DNA of 64,000 nt from Limonium bicolor (taxonomy: Eukaryota > Streptophyta > Magnoliopsida > Caryophyllales > Plumbaginaceae). A program made the position numbers and the translations under genes. The notes under the pieces were generated by a model. It was not told where the DNA came from, ran no database searches, and saw only the letters and a program-made list of their open reading frames with translations. The number at the start of each line of letters is the position of its first letter. The stretch's first letter is position 1. Location of the stretch: the NCBI GenBank assembly GCA_023374045.1, contig CM041779.1, positions 142,249,801-142,313,800 on the forward strand, given 5' to 3'. Positions 11,061 to 23,434 of the stretch are shown piece by piece.

Positions 11061-14000
11061 TGAAATACCCCAAACCTAAGTATGCTAAGTAAACATCAAT
11101 TTATGATGTAGTAAGGCTAAAATATGCCTTAGAAAGATTGGTAGACAATTTAAACCAAGGAAAACACAAGAAAATGCCTTAAGGGCAATTAAGGCAAACC
11201 TGTGCTCTAAGCTTGGAGTGACTTTGATTAGCACCCAAATACCATTATAAGACTTTATTAACATGCTAATGGACATTTTAAATCAATTACCAAAGAAAAC
11301 CAAGCTCAAAAATAAGCTTAAACACAAAATGTGCTTTAAGACTCCTTAAAGCACCTTTTTGAGAAATTGTCTTAGAAATGAGTTCTGAGTGGCTAAATGC
11401 CCATGATTTCACCTTAATCAACATGTGTACTAATTAGTATCACATTAGGAAGCCTAAATCAATGGGAAACCAAAAATTTCCCGAATTTGTGCTCTAATTT
11501 GTGAATAGTGCCAAATAATGCCTAGTTTAGTCTTTGGTCAACTTAATTTAGTTAATTGGTCAACAAAGGCCAAAAATACCCTTATTTAATAAGGGGTCCG
11601 GTTTTCTAAGGGATGAGTCACCATGGATTTCATCAAATAATAAAGGAAAAGAAGAGGAAATGAGAGGAAGTTACTATTTGCTTTTAAAAGTAAAATATCT
11701 TACCTTTAGCTTACCTTCTCTCCTCTTCATTCATTCTCTTCTTCCACGGTTTCTTCTTCTCCTCTCATGCTCCAAAACCGAGAGGGCTGCCTCCATGGAT
11801 GCTCCATCTTCAAATGCTCACCAAACCTTCATTTTAGCTCCAAATCCAAAAATAAGCATAGATTATTCTTAGTTAGACCAAAACCTACCTTTCTACCTTT
11901 TCAAATCTTTCAAAGCTCAAGTTTGGTGCATGAGAAAACTCCATTGATGGAGAGGAGGAAAATCAAGTTTGAAGAGCTCTTTTGGTTCTCCATTCATCCA
12001 AGGTAATGAAAGTGAAAGAAGAATCAATTTCCATCCTTTTCTTAGATGGCCGAAAATTACCACTCATGGGGGCCTTGTTTTATGCCTTGTTTAGCTTGAT
12101 TTTATCTCCAAAGACTTGAGGAGGTCTTACCTTGCTTCATTATGGAAGTCATTCCAAATTCAAAGGTAAACATGCACTTTCATGCCTTAAAACACATATT
12201 TTAACCTAAGAATGGATTCCATGAGTTTAGGCATATTGCTTAGTACTCATTGTATTATTTGGATGCGGATTAGAACATTGGCAAGAGGATGGAAGTCCTA
12301 GCCGAATTGCAATCAAGAAAACCTAAGGAGGGAAGTAAGAGAAGCTTGAGAAAAATAAGGTAAATTGCTTACCTAATGGTGGTTTAAGGTTTAAGGGGTG
12401 AGTTTTAGATGAGTACCAATGTAGCCTAGGGCTTACATTAGGTAATGGGTTAGATAACCTAGGAAAAAGAATTTAAACAAGCTTGTGAACTTGTGACTAA
12501 GGAGCCAATGGGAATGAGTTAGTAAGATAAGTATACGGTGAATTAAGAGAACACCTATATTGCTATGGGAGCATTGTTGTGTGTATTTGCAGGTTGAAAG
12601 CTTTTATGTGTGGGAAATTCAGTGTTTAAGTTTAAGTCATTAAGGCTAAGAGCCATGCCATTTAAGAGCTTGGTGCTATGCAATTTAAGATTATTGCACT
12701 ATATTGAGTTTGTTGTGAATAAGTTGATTGGGTGAGAAAAATATGATGAGGAAGGATATAATGTGTGTGAGGTGGTTGAATGAGAAAAAACAATGCTTTT
12801 GGGTATGATAACATACTAGAGGAGCTATGGCGAAATTTGAGTAGAAAACAAAGTGTTTAAGTGGTGGTTGTGAATTGATATGACCTAAGATTTACTATGA
12901 GTCATTAAAATGAATTTGAGTGGAAATGAGTTAACTAAAGAGTTCTTGAGGATGAGAATGACCTAGAGTTGCCTAAGAGGAATTAGAGGATTGGAGGGTG
13001 TATTAAACACACCAAAAATCATGTTAAGAGGAATGATAAGACTTGAGCAAAAATCTGAAGGAAATGGAGTACAATACTTTGAGATGATTTAGGTATGAAC
13101 TAGAGAATATAGCAATGAGAAGTCTTGGAAGCTTGTGTAAGCGGTGATGATGCTAGTAGTGGACTAATAAGGTTTTAGTTTAGATGTAATGAGCGGACTT
13201 GGGTGATGGAAGTGAAAATTGAAGGAGAAGGTTGTAAATCGTCAAGGAAAATGACTAGGAATGTATAGGAGTGCATGATCATGAGAATGGTGAGTAAGTG
13301 CAAAGGAGGTGAAAATGCCAAAGGAGGGGGTAGCATGGTCATGGTAAATGAAGAACAATGTTAAGGTGCTAAGAGGATGAGAAAGAAATGTATAGGTATG
13401 CTTAAGAGTTTAAGAGTGATGAGTAACCAAAGGAAAGGAGAGGAATTGGTGCATGGAGATGCAAGATAACCTTGGAAGGTTTAGCAAAGGAAAGAATGGA
13501 TGAATAATGATGTTTGAGGAGTGGTTACATTAATGGAAAGGAAATATTGTGTTAGTTGAAGTCTTAGGTGAAGTACTTGTTGGAAATATAAGGAATAAGT
13601 AACAAGTGTTAGGAATTTCTTATAAGGATTGAGAAAATGGTTAAGGAGGTTTTAGAGGATGTACTAAGGTAAGTTTAAGTGCCTATATGGTGTTAAGACA
13701 TAATGGGACACTTGAGGAAGAGTTTGGGGTTGAAAGAACAATTTAAGAGAAAAATCTGTAGTGGACCGACCCAGGGTCCGACCCAGTTTTGGGTCGGTCG
13801 GACCATGTTAAGCCAGCCAGAATGTCTCTGGACTGGACCGACCCAGAGGGTTTTGTCAGTCGGTTTAGTTTCGGGTCGGTCGGGTGATTTTCAAAAGACG
13901 GAAAAATTTCTGTAAAGGACCGACCCATAAGGTTGGGTCGGTCGTGGGTCGGTCTAAAAGAATTGTTCGAACCAGAAAATTACTGGAATGGACCGACCCA

Positions 14001-15663
14001 GGGGTTGGGTCGGTCGACCCTTAAGACTTAAAAAAAAAAAGAAACCCTAAGAGAGTTTAGTGGTATTAAGGGTACCCCATTAAGGGGGCAATGATTATTA
14101 GAGGTATAAAGACCTAAGGGATTAAGTTAAGTATAAGCTTAAAAGTTTAAGGTTAAGTTTGTAAGATTAAGTTGTAAAACTTAAGAGGTGTTAGGTGGGG
14201 ATCATTAAGGGTTAAGTAAGTTAAGTAAGTTGAGTTAAGTTAAGTGATTAACAACCTAAAACTGAATGAATGTTTTAGGACTTGGGGATTTGGACTCCGG
14301 AAGAGAGTAAGCAACCGAATGACCAACGGTCAACGGTATAGTTCTTCTTGTGACCTGCTTGCTAACGAGGTGTCCCTCGGCTTGTGTGCTATTTGTTTTT
14401 GTGTGCTCACTAAACAAGATAAAGCATGCAAAATGGAACATTATGTTTATTGTATTGTTGTGTGATGTTTGAAAACTAACACAACTTACCGTGAGAACCT
14501 ACTAACTAACGTTTAGTAAGGAATTGAGTGAGACTAAGGAACGCTCCCTAATATTAGTTTATTAATAACCGAAGGAGGTTTAACCAACAAACATTGTCTT
14601 GAGACTTCTACTGACTGGAACTTAAGGGGGGGAGTGAGGAACCCGGGACTGACTCCGGTCATGCTTGCTAAGGAAAAGGGGGTCGGTATCTAAAGCAGAT
14701 CCGACTTCCACTTAAGGACTTGTCTTCGGACTTGTTGCCTAGGGTCGGTTGCCGGCTCAGCTACATTGGACATCCAGTCCAAGGTAGGAGGCATTATGAT
14801 GGTGCGGTAGGATCACCTAAATCCTAAATTATAAGATAAGTTGTTTATTCAACCAATGGAGTTAATAGCTCATTGGCTAGGGTTGCTTTTGACCCGACAA
14901 AAATAAACATTGAGGTAAGATACAATCATTTCTATTTAAAGAGTGGTTTGTATTCTAAGATTAAGATAAGGTTTGAGGTAAGTTGCAACCATTCCTATTT
15001 AAAGGATGGTTTGCAATATAAGACTGAGATAAGCTACATCCATTCCTATTTAAAGGATGGTTGTTTTCTAAGACTAAGATAAGACTAAGATTGAGGTAAG
15101 ATAAGGTTGGACTGAGATTAAGAGGAAACATAACCTAAGGAGTTAAATAAATAACTCTCTAATTAAGGGAACACATTTAAGTCGTTCATTGTGATTGAAC
15201 TTTGATTGTTCATATTTGAATTGTTGTTTATTGCACTTTCTATTATGTTGTGCATCTAATCAACCTCCATGCTATCGACAATTAGTCGTCATAGCCACGT
15301 TACCATGAGAGGATCGTACCAGCATTCGTGCTGACCCCCTTTGGGGGCTGTTTTTACTACACAGGTGGACGTCAGGAGACGGCCGTCACGAGAGTAAGAT
15401 GGGGTACACGTGTTACGGGTTAAGTGTGGCCTACGAGTTGTGCATGTACACTCGTATGGCATTGTGAGTTAGTAAGTTGTATAGGATGTGAGAGGATTGT
15501 AAGAATGATATGTATTTGGTTAAGACTTGTAAGTACTAATGTTTGGTATATTCTGTAGTCAGACCGTGGCAAGGTCCTAGAATGTATTTGAATCCGCTGC
15601 AGAGTTTGTATATATGGTGATAAGTTTGTGATAACCATGATTGGATCGAGATGGGGTGTTACA
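11061..15663 (+). repeat. Element A 3' LTR (full length, 4603 bp)
   Basis: Begins tgaaataccccaaacc and ends gatggggtgttaca. The first about 1.17 kb (11061-12232) is the only copy in the window of the LTR part missing from the left LTR. It contains a pyrimidine-rich leader-like stretch (about 11710-11770) such as follows plant promoters. The stem-loop array is at 13763-14020. No coding frame is credible. Confidence 0.9.
13763..14020 (+). repeat. Tandem stem-loop array in the element A 3' LTR
   Basis: The counterpart of 3892-4150, with the same four ggaccgaccc...gggtcggtc units. The second unit's right arm has decayed (ttttgtcagtcgg in place of ttttgggtcggtcgg), which removes much of that stem in this copy. 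Confidence 0.85.
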
Positions 15664-15980
15664 CATAGTCATAATTCAGTTCAAAAGTCTAATACTAAAA
15701 GAATAACTGATATTAACTTTTACAGAATCATTTAGTTTTAAAATCGGTAATCATTTCATATCTTCACTTGGAAATAACTATATAAAATTACTGAAAATAA
15801 CTATATAAAATTATATTAATTAGTGAATTATCCACTCCTTTACGTCCACCACTGAAATAATCCATCACACATAGTCATAATTCAGTTCAAAACTCTAATA
15901 CTAAAAGAATAACTGATATTAACATTTACATAATCATTTAGTTTTAAAATCGGTAATCATTTCATATCTTCAGTTGGACC
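15664..15980 (+). repeat. 206-bp flanking duplication
   Basis: About 110 bp starting catagtcataattcag at 15664 recurs at 15870 with few changes, separated by unrelated AT-rich sequence. Element A ends exactly where the first copy begins, so the insertion probably cut a pre-existing repeat. No gene. Confidence 0.8.
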
Positions 15981-16170
15981 CCTTCTCTACTTTTAATCTT
16001 GAAGGAATACATGGTTAACTCTCATTAGTTTGTCCGCGGACCATAAGTTTACTTTGTTTTTCACAATCCATAGTATATAAAAATCGATGAGAAATGTTTC
16101 TTCTAACAAAACCATACGATCACCAATCCCATTATTAATAATAAAAATACGCGATTTCGAAGGTTCTAAG

Positions 16171-18086
16171 TAGACCTGGCAATTCGGGTCACTCGGTTCG
16201 GTTCGGTTCGGGTCAATTTGTAGATATTCACTATTCGGTTTGGTTTGGATCGGGTCGGGTTATCTGGTTAAAATTAGATTCGGGTGACTTCAGTTTGGTT
16301 GATTTCGGGTTCGGGTGCTTTCGGTTCGGGTTAGCCTCTACATTTTTCAGTTTTTTTGGATTATGGGTCAAATTCGGGTGACTTACCGCGTTATGCTTAA
16401 TTGACAAAAAATTTAAAGTACAAATTTAAGCAACTGTAGTAACTAGTATTGATTTTCATATTTGGATCCAAATTCTCTTAATATAGTGTTACTCTTGATG
16501 AAGATTGCTATTGTGTATTGGTTGGTTATACATAACAAATTGGGTGATAATATTTTTAATATTAATTTTTAACTATAGATTTATTAATAGTATCGACCAA
16601 GTATAAATTTAAAATTTGGTGAATCAGTGGTCAATATTCGGCACTCAACGCCCAGTCTATCTCCCCCCCCCCCCGACATTGTGCTTGTGTCTCCCGCCAT
16701 CCCGCGCCCGTCACACCCCACACGCGTCCTGTGTCAGCACCCGTCATCTCGAGCGAGCATCGCGCGCCCATGCCAATCCATCATCACCTCGCGTCTGTGC
16801 CCTTATGCGTCCGTCATCATCTCGCGCCCGTGACTTCATGTTGTGTCTGCGCCGCCTATTACCGTCTCGTGTGCGCGCCTCGTGCGAGCGACTTCCAGTA
16901 GCTTATCGCTTCCAGGCAGGGGTTGTCCCTTTATCTTCTTATTTTGTCATTTTTTAACCATAATTTAATTTAATTATGCATACAAATATATTTAAGTGAG
17001 ATGTAAGTTTTGTAATCTTTATTCTTTTGTGATATTAATAAGAAACCTAATTAGTGATGTGATGATATATACACATACACGTTCAAACCATTCCTAAGCT
17101 TAGTTTTGTAATCTTTATTTAAGTAAGGTGTAAGTTTTGTAATCTTTATTCTTCAACATCTACACACCAATCATGGTTAGTATATTTCTTAGCTGAAAAG
17201 TTTATACATTTTATAATTAAAATTTCACCAATATTCAAACCATTCCCCAAGTCCTTAACATAAAGAAATGTAAGTTTATAAAAATATAGAGTATTATAAA
17301 ATAATAGTGACACACAATAATCTACCATTTAAAATACTCATTTTCCTCACTTTATTGTGTCATTTTCTTTAGGTATATACTCATCGATCTTGGTTAGTAT
17401 ATGTCTAAACATAAAACTTTAGGTTTTATAATTAAACTTCATGAACATTTAAACCATTCCGAAGTCTCATATCCAAAATATAAAGAACCCTAAGTTTATT
17501 AAAATCTAAATTAATAGAGTATTTTAAAATTGTAATGATACACATTTGTTTGTATTATAAAACATTTTAAAACAAAACATCTATAGTTGGTAGTATGAAC
17601 ACTAAGCTATTGGTGATAAAATTGGTGATATATTATAGTTGGTAGTATGAACATACTCGGTCATAAATATAATATGCTTTTTGTGAGTTGTTAATTTCTA
17701 AAAGGTTGAACCAATTTCCTTGGACACGACAAAAAATGGCAAGAATTGTAAAAATAGATAGAAAACGTTTTATTTTAGTCCCAATTTATGGAAATTATAC
17801 ATTCGTACACGTCAATAATAAACAGAAGGATAATGAAAGTTTGTATAGTTTCATGTTTGGTATGGTTGAATTCGGTTCGGGTCAATTCGGATCGGGTCGA
17901 TTCGGTTCGGGTGAATTCGGTTTGGGTGGATTCGGGTAAATCAAATTTTGGTTTGATTCGGTTTTGGTTTGGTTCGGTTCGGATTTTTGGGTCACATTTT
18001 GGGTCACATCATTCGATTTAAATTCGGGTTCGGATCGGGTTGGATCGGATCGGTTTTTCAGGTTCGGGTCACCTTTGCCGGGTCTA
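16171..18086. mobile_element. Non-autonomous hAT transposon with 8-bp target duplication
   Basis: Imperfect terminal inverted repeats: left tagacctggcaa (16171), right ttgccgggtcta (ending 18086). Both sides are flanked by the 8-bp direct repeat gttctaag (16163-16170 and 18087-18094), the duplication length typical of hAT. Both subterminal regions are dense in ttcggttcgggt-type repeats (16180-16340, 17870-18070), as expected for transposase-binding subterminal repeats. The 1.9 kb interior has no transposase-like frame. It contains a GC-rich island (16650-16910) and three degenerate copies of a unit containing aaaccattcc (near 17085, 17237 and 17450). Confidence 0.85.
16612..16957 (+). other. 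GC-rich insert within the hAT element, doubtful 113-codon frame
   Basis: This island (tccccccccccccccg run, then many catctcgcgcc-like repeats) differs sharply from the AT-rich surroundings. A 113-codon frame covers it, but its Arg/Ser/Pro/His-rich protein looks like translated minisatellite, and a second frame is also open. It may be captured host sequence or repeat expansion. I do not claim a gene. Confidence 0.35.
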
Positions 18087-18093
18087 GTTCTAA

Positions 18094-18491
18094 GGGCATC
18101 CACAATGGGTGTGAGGTTCTTAACATATTCCTAGGTGCCACATCATCATAATATATTATTTTAATGTGTAAGGAACTTCATCAATTTGTTAATCACTACA
18201 ATAAGGGAGTTTCTTAACTTTCTCACTCCTCCCATCATTTTTTTCCTTTCTCCTCCCGTAATTTCTTTTCACTTTACCCGTGTTGAAAATAAAAGGAAGT
18301 AAAAGCAAATACAGTAAATATTTATTATTAAATTGATGGTGTCAGTAATACAACCAATCAAAATGATTTTCCGTACGTTGCTTAAATAAGGAACGAAGAA
18401 AGAGAAAGTGGGTGGATTCCACACCACTGTAGACTTTTTTTTAATTTCTTACTGACAGTTTTGGGTGGAATCCACACCACTATGGATGCCC
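18094..18491. mobile_element. Tourist/Harbinger-like MITE, 398 bp, TAA target duplication
   Basis: Termini gggcatcca (18094) and tggatgccc (ending 18491) are inverted repeats, extended by related subterminal sequence (ccacaatgggtgtg and ccacaccactatgg). It is flanked by taa on both sides (18091-18093 and 18492-18494), the duplication expected for PIF/Harbinger MITEs. No coding capacity. The hAT target duplication overlaps its first base, so the MITE was there first. Confidence 0.8.
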
Positions 18492-18496
18492 TAATA

Positions 18497-19880
18497 TGGA
18501 GATGGGTATATTTATCCTTTTCACTTTATCACATGTCACCATTTTATTGGAAGGAAATAAAGAAAAAACGAAAAAAGGGAAATTTGTTAACAGGGAGGGG
18601 AGAGAATTTTTTTTTTCAAAATGTCATAACTTACAAAACATAGGTGTAAAAATAAAACAAATTATACAATTGTTCATCATTTTTCATGCTCTTCAAAATA
18701 AGACCAACCATGAATATGTTTTGATAAATTTTTATTTTTTTATTTTTTGTATGTATATATTTTTTAAGATTCGTTGTAAATCTTAAGTTTAAGAAAAGTG
18801 AATCAAATGTTGTTAAAAAGTGAATCGGAGGTTATTAAAAAGTGAATCAAACAGTTACGTAAAAGTGAATAAGAGGTTTGAAAAAAGCAAATCTCATAGA
18901 TAGAGATTGTTTAACTAAAGTGATTCTGATTGTTTGACTAGTGTGAATCAGAGGTTTTAGAAAAGTGAATCAAAAGTTGTTAAAAAGTGAATCACAAGTT
19001 TTTACAAAGTGAATCAAAGTAAGAAAAGTGAATCTCGTAAGCATTGATTGTTTAACTAAAGTGATTAAGAGGTTTAAAAAATGTGAATCGGAGGTTTGTA
19101 TAAAGTGAATCACGTGTTTAAGAAATGTGAATCAGAGGTTTAAGAAAAATGATTCTCGTAAATAGAGATTTTTTTACTAAAGTGAATAAGAGGTTTAAGA
19201 AAAGTGAATCAAAGGTTTTTTAAAGGCGAATCAAAGGTTTAAGAAAAGTGAATATTTTGTTTAATACTAGTGAAAGTTAATATTACCACAAACTTATGCG
19301 AGAACAGTATAAACCTTTCATTTATTGAAAGTAAACCTTAAACCTTACACTACAAACCATAAAAATGTCTTCGACGTTTTTAACTTTCCTAGGTGGTTTT
19401 TAGAGTGTTTGGGGTAAGATTCATTTTGTTAATGAATAAGGTTCATTTTATTATTAAAGAAGATTCATTTTGTTAATGAATAAGATTCACTTTCAAAATA
19501 TGTAATATATACTCCTTCTAAAAACATAAAATTTTAAGTCTACCAAAACATATCTATGATGCATCTTGTTTTAAAGAACACAAAAAATGATGAACAATGG
19601 TATAATTTTTTTATTTTTACTTATATTTTGTGAGTTATAACATTTTGAAAAGAAAAATTCTCTCTCCTCATAGTCCAATTCTCCTCGGGTGAAGACGCTG
19701 CCGTTTTCTATTTTTTGAATTCTTTTTTTTTTCTCCCAACCACATACTGACACACCAAGGTCTTCATACTGCTTTGAAGAGGTTAGCAGATGACGTTGAA
19801 AGCTACACATACCTCATTCTTTTTTTTCTTCCAACCACAAGTTGCCACATGGAATTGACGCCATATCTCCGTTCCGTAAA
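18497..19880. mobile_element. Long inverted-repeat element, possibly MULE-related, non-autonomous
   Basis: The left arm (about 18497-18715) is the inverse of the right arm (about 19560-19880). Both arms contain gagagaatttttt, tcaaaatgt.ataact and attgttcatcattttt in mirrored order. The arms diverge and I could not fix the ends or a target duplication. The centre holds a degenerate tandem array built on aagtgaatcagaggtt (18795-19260) and a segment with gtcttcgacgtttttaac near 19366. Both recur inside the MULE-like element at 36155-39028, so the two are probably related. No gene. Confidence 0.6.
18795..19260 (+). repeat. Degenerate tandem array of gtgaatca-containing units
   Basis: About 20 imperfect copies of a 20-25 bp unit of the form aaaagtgaatcagaggttta. 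A shorter remnant sits at 36900-36955 in a related element. Confidence 0.75.
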
Positions 19881-21015
19881 AATAATAATATAAAACATCC
19901 TTACATAAAAGAGTACGACTAGTTTAGAGACAGTTTTTTAGTATCTTCTCAATTACGTATAGTTTGTGAAAATTTTATATACAACTTTTTTTATTATAAT
20001 TTTCTAAGATATTGTCAAAACAGTGATACAAGTCTACAGTAGGTTAAAATCTTATTAATTGTTATATTTCAATTTAGATATTCAATCAAACAAGTAACTA
20101 ATAGTAATTTTTATGAGCTTCTTTATGTATCTGTTATTTTAATAATAATGATAATAGTAATAAACCATTTTAGTACATTTTCGTTTTAAAAGGTAGATAT
20201 ATATAATTATAATATGATTGACATGGTCAATATAATGTAACATTTTATCTCATGTCATATTACAACAACAAAAATGTCTCGTGTAATTTTTTTCACATAT
20301 ATTTTATACGCAAATATTACAAATATGAGTTTTATGATAAGTTTATAATGTTATTTACTAGTACAATAGTTTATCTTGATTGATAACTGAAAGATTCAAT
20401 TACATTTTTAGCAAAATAAATCTAGATCAGCTGACATTGGTACTTTACTTGCACCAAACATTAATAATTCTATATTTATTTATTTTACACGCATATGTGT
20501 ATCACACATATGCTAACATAAAAATTATTTAGTCTATATACAATTATCATGTACAATTTTAGCATATTAAAGTGTGTGTGTGTTAAATAACAATATATAA
20601 GTTTATTAAAAAACTATCATACATTAATTGAGAAGAAATGCAATATATTTGACTGTATCAGTTTACTTTGAGGACAATATAATGTTTTACTATGTCTTAC
20701 GTTTAAAACATATAGTCGACTAATCCGCATACATTTTATTAGTGTACGACATCATGTTCCGTAGTTAGCATATGATATCTGGAACTTATCTTTGTTTCCA
20801 TTTGTATATAAACAGAATTACCATTTATTTATACTAACTTTTCAATTATCTTCTTAATATAAAATGATGAAGATAATTTTTTCTCTAACTCCCGTGGGAT
20901 GTTTCTATCCTAGTTGGTTATCAATATATTAATTTTACATAGTATCAAAGCAAATTTCATTTAATTTCCCTCACGTACAAGATGAGAAGTTAACATTGTA
21001 CAAGAGCAATATAAT
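19881..21015. other. AT-rich spacer, possible Copia relic at its end
   Basis: No gene is visible. At about 20935-20955, attttacatagtatcaaagc resembles an LTR end plus primer-binding site with two changes, so a decayed Copia-type LTR may lie just left of element B. The last five bases (ataat, 21011-21015) are the left target duplication of element B. Confidence 0.4.
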
Positions 21016-21481
21016 TGAAATACCCCAAACTTAAATATGGCGATTAAAATTATCCTAATGAGTATTTAAGAGCCTAGTAATGATTAAGTAATATTGGTAA
21101 GGAAAAATAAATCCAAAAGAAATAAAGAAACGCTTAAAAAGCGTAAAACGCTAAATAAGCGTTAAACAACCATAGGAGGTATAAGACCTCGGTTAGCGTA
21201 ATATAAGGATTCTAAAGGCTTAATTAAGCCTAAATAAATATTAGGGAACAAATCCCGAAGGAAACGGATCCTTAAAATGGATTAAAAACACTAATGAACA
21301 CTAAAGCGCGTTTTTCGAGGTAACCGGGAAAACGTGTCTTTAAGCGGGTCAAATAGACTCGTAACAATTTTGGTCAACTAAATAATCATTAATAAATATT
21401 AGTGAAGCTTTAGAACCAATAAAATCAATAAAACGAGAAATTAGTAAAAACTGTCAAAAACGGGAACTTGTGGGGTAGAAA

Positions 21482-21489
21482 TATAAATA
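21482..21489 (+). promoter_or_regulatory. Candidate TATA box of element B LTR
   Basis: tataaata, about 150 bases upstream of a long ct-rich tract (ctctctctcctatcc) that resembles a plant 5' leader or Y patch. Repeated at 31455 in the 3' LTR. A real start site is not shown by sequence alone. Confidence 0.45.
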
Positions 21490-22925
21490 ACACAAACTTA
21501 TGTGTCCAATAATGTAAAAGAATTTTTCAAAACCCATATGGGTCTGGTGCTGTCCGATTTTTATCCCTCACACACCCTCTCTTATTTACTACAACAACAA
21601 AAACAATAAAGTAAAAACACCCACCTTACTTTATTACTCTCATATTCTCTCTCTCCTATCCCCATTTCTCCCTCACGTACAGACCCCCCCATCCTCCTCC
21701 TCTCTATTTCTTTTCTTCTCTGGTTGCTCTCTCAACCGATGGCCATGGAGGATTGAAACAAAACACAAAAACTCAACTTCTCTCCTCTTGTAACCCACTC
21801 AAATCTTCCAAAAAATTACAAAAATTACACCATTGTAATCCTCTCACCAAGAGCTACATTTCTATCTTTCCAAAATTCGAAAACTCACATTTTCGTTTTT
21901 ATGGGTATATCCCATTTGGAGTTTCAAGACCACCATTAGAGCCACCTTGTTCTCCTTGTTCTTTTGAGGTAAAAATCTCTTCGAAACTCCATTGTTTTTC
22001 TAGCCTTAAAGGCAAAACGAATTTGAACTAAACCCTTGTTTGGTTCCTCTTGTACCCAGCCAGTTTTGGCTTCTTTGAAGGGGTGGAAACCTTGTTCTTA
22101 AACTCCTCTAAGTTTCATCTACTCCCTTGCAAGGTAATGAAACTCCTAAACCCTAGAATATACATTAAAAGCTTAAGTAATGTTAGGGTTAGTTTTTAGT
22201 ATTGAATGGTGTATTTATGAATGGGTTGTAATGTTAGATTGTTGAGAAACTATAACCGGTAGAGGAGAGAAGGAAAGAAGCAAAGAAGAACAAGCAAACC
22301 AAGAAGAAAGAGAAAAGAAAAGGAAAACAAGAACAAGGTAAATTACCTCTGTTCAGTTTGTGTATAATGCGTGGGTGTGTGAGCAAGTGTAATGTCTTAG
22401 TAAATGTAAGACCAATATGACCGTAGCAAAGAAATGAGCGTATAACTAGCATTAGTGAATTGTTGAGTTAGAATCTGTCAAAAAACAAATAATGAGCTGC
22501 TGTAAACGTGAGTTTGCATCTGAATGCATATACATATATAAACTGATGCAGGTTGAATGAGTTTTCATGTGTGAGCAAATGAATGTGTGAAAACCTTAAG
22601 TTTTAGGGGACACCATGTCAAAATTTAGAGAGGAAACTATCTTGATTAGGAGCTGGTAACATTTGCGAAAGAAAGAAAAGAAAGAAACAGAAGCAGCAGC
22701 AGCTCGAACTCTGCAGCAGAAAGGAAGAAAAGAATGAAATAGTGGAAATGGTGAGATATCAGTAGGTTGGGGGAATTGAGTTTCGGTGATGGATTTAGGT
22801 AGGTTAGACATTAAATGAGTAGTTAAGCATGTAATATCAAGATTAGAAACCATTAGGAAGTGATTAGAGGAAGAAGAGAATGAAACAGAGCATGGAAAAT
22901 GTTTCAGTCGTAGCAGATCACTGTT

Positions 22926-23106
22926 GGTACGGGACTTAGGTCTTGTATGAAGTCCCGGACCAACCACTCAAAAACTAACCGAGAGTTGCAATTCACTAAG
23001 GGTCCGGGACTTACCTCTGGTATAAGGTCCCGGACCACTAGACAAAAACCATTCGAGAGTTCAGCCACTCATGGTCCGGGACTACCTTGTGTACGAGGTC
23101 CCGGAC
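22926..23106 (+). repeat. Hairpin trio, array 1 of the element B 5' LTR
   Basis: Three units of 34-36 bp at 22926-22961, 23001-23036 and 23073-23106. Each has arms ggtccgggact and agtcccggacc (third pair ggact/ggtcc), with spacers carrying a shared cgagagtt. Repeat spacing is about 72-75 bp. The first unit has one arm mutation (ggtacggg), absent from the 3' LTR copy (32898-33078). Confidence 0.85.
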
Positions 23107-23434
23107 CAACACCAAATTTCACCCGAGAGGAATTTTAAATGGGCTGTAAGTTAAGGCTTTGTTTGGGGATGGTTGTATAAGTTGCATAAGACTTAATTAA
23201 TCATAATTAAGAGTAATTAGGAGTATAAACAAGCTAGAATAAGAATGAGAAGTAAGTGAAGAATGGAAATAAAATTGTACAAGTAAGGATTAGTAAGTAT
23301 GTAAGGTGGATGAACTAAGGCAATTTGCAGGGCCTAGGTAGTGTTTAGACAGGTGAGATTACATGTAAGAAGATTGGAGAAACAATGGGTAAGTATGGGA
23401 CTGAAAACAGAAGTAAAAATGCAAATACTGGGCC

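Larger units (their letters stand above)
2356..15663 (+). mobile_element. Element A: LARD-like LTR retrotransposon with giant LTRs and a non-coding interior
   Basis: The structure is complete except at the left edge. It has a truncated 5' LTR (2356-5789), a PBS for initiator-Met tRNA (5795-5807), a 5.3 kb internal region, a polypurine tract (11044-11060) and a full 3' LTR (11061-15663, TG...CA, 4603 bp). I see no Gag, protease, RT, RNase H or integrase motif in any frame, and the longest frames are under 100 codons. Large LTRs, intact priming sites and no protein match the LARD class of non-autonomous elements, which depend on a partner's enzymes. An extremely decayed Ty3/Gypsy element is the alternative. 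The missing first part of the 5' LTR (equivalent to 11061-12232) was displaced leftwards by the family C insertion. Bases 15664-15668 (catag) should be its target duplication; the partner is outside the window. Confidence 0.85.

Noticed and set aside
11660..12006. Small frames in the element A LTR leader
   Set aside because: They overlap in different frames in pyrimidine-rich sequence, have no domain, and the 5' LTR copy is not available for comparison.
16616..16957. Protein-coding gene in the GC-rich island
   Set aside because: Two overlapping frames are equally open and the protein is low complexity; kept only as a compositional oddity.
22926..23106. Looks like a short CRISPR array: 36-bp palindromic repeats with ~37-bp spacers
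   Set aside because: Only three units, the spacers are related to each other (shared cgagagtt), the loops vary inside the repeat, and the whole sits in the LTR of a plant retrotransposon and is duplicated in the other LTR.
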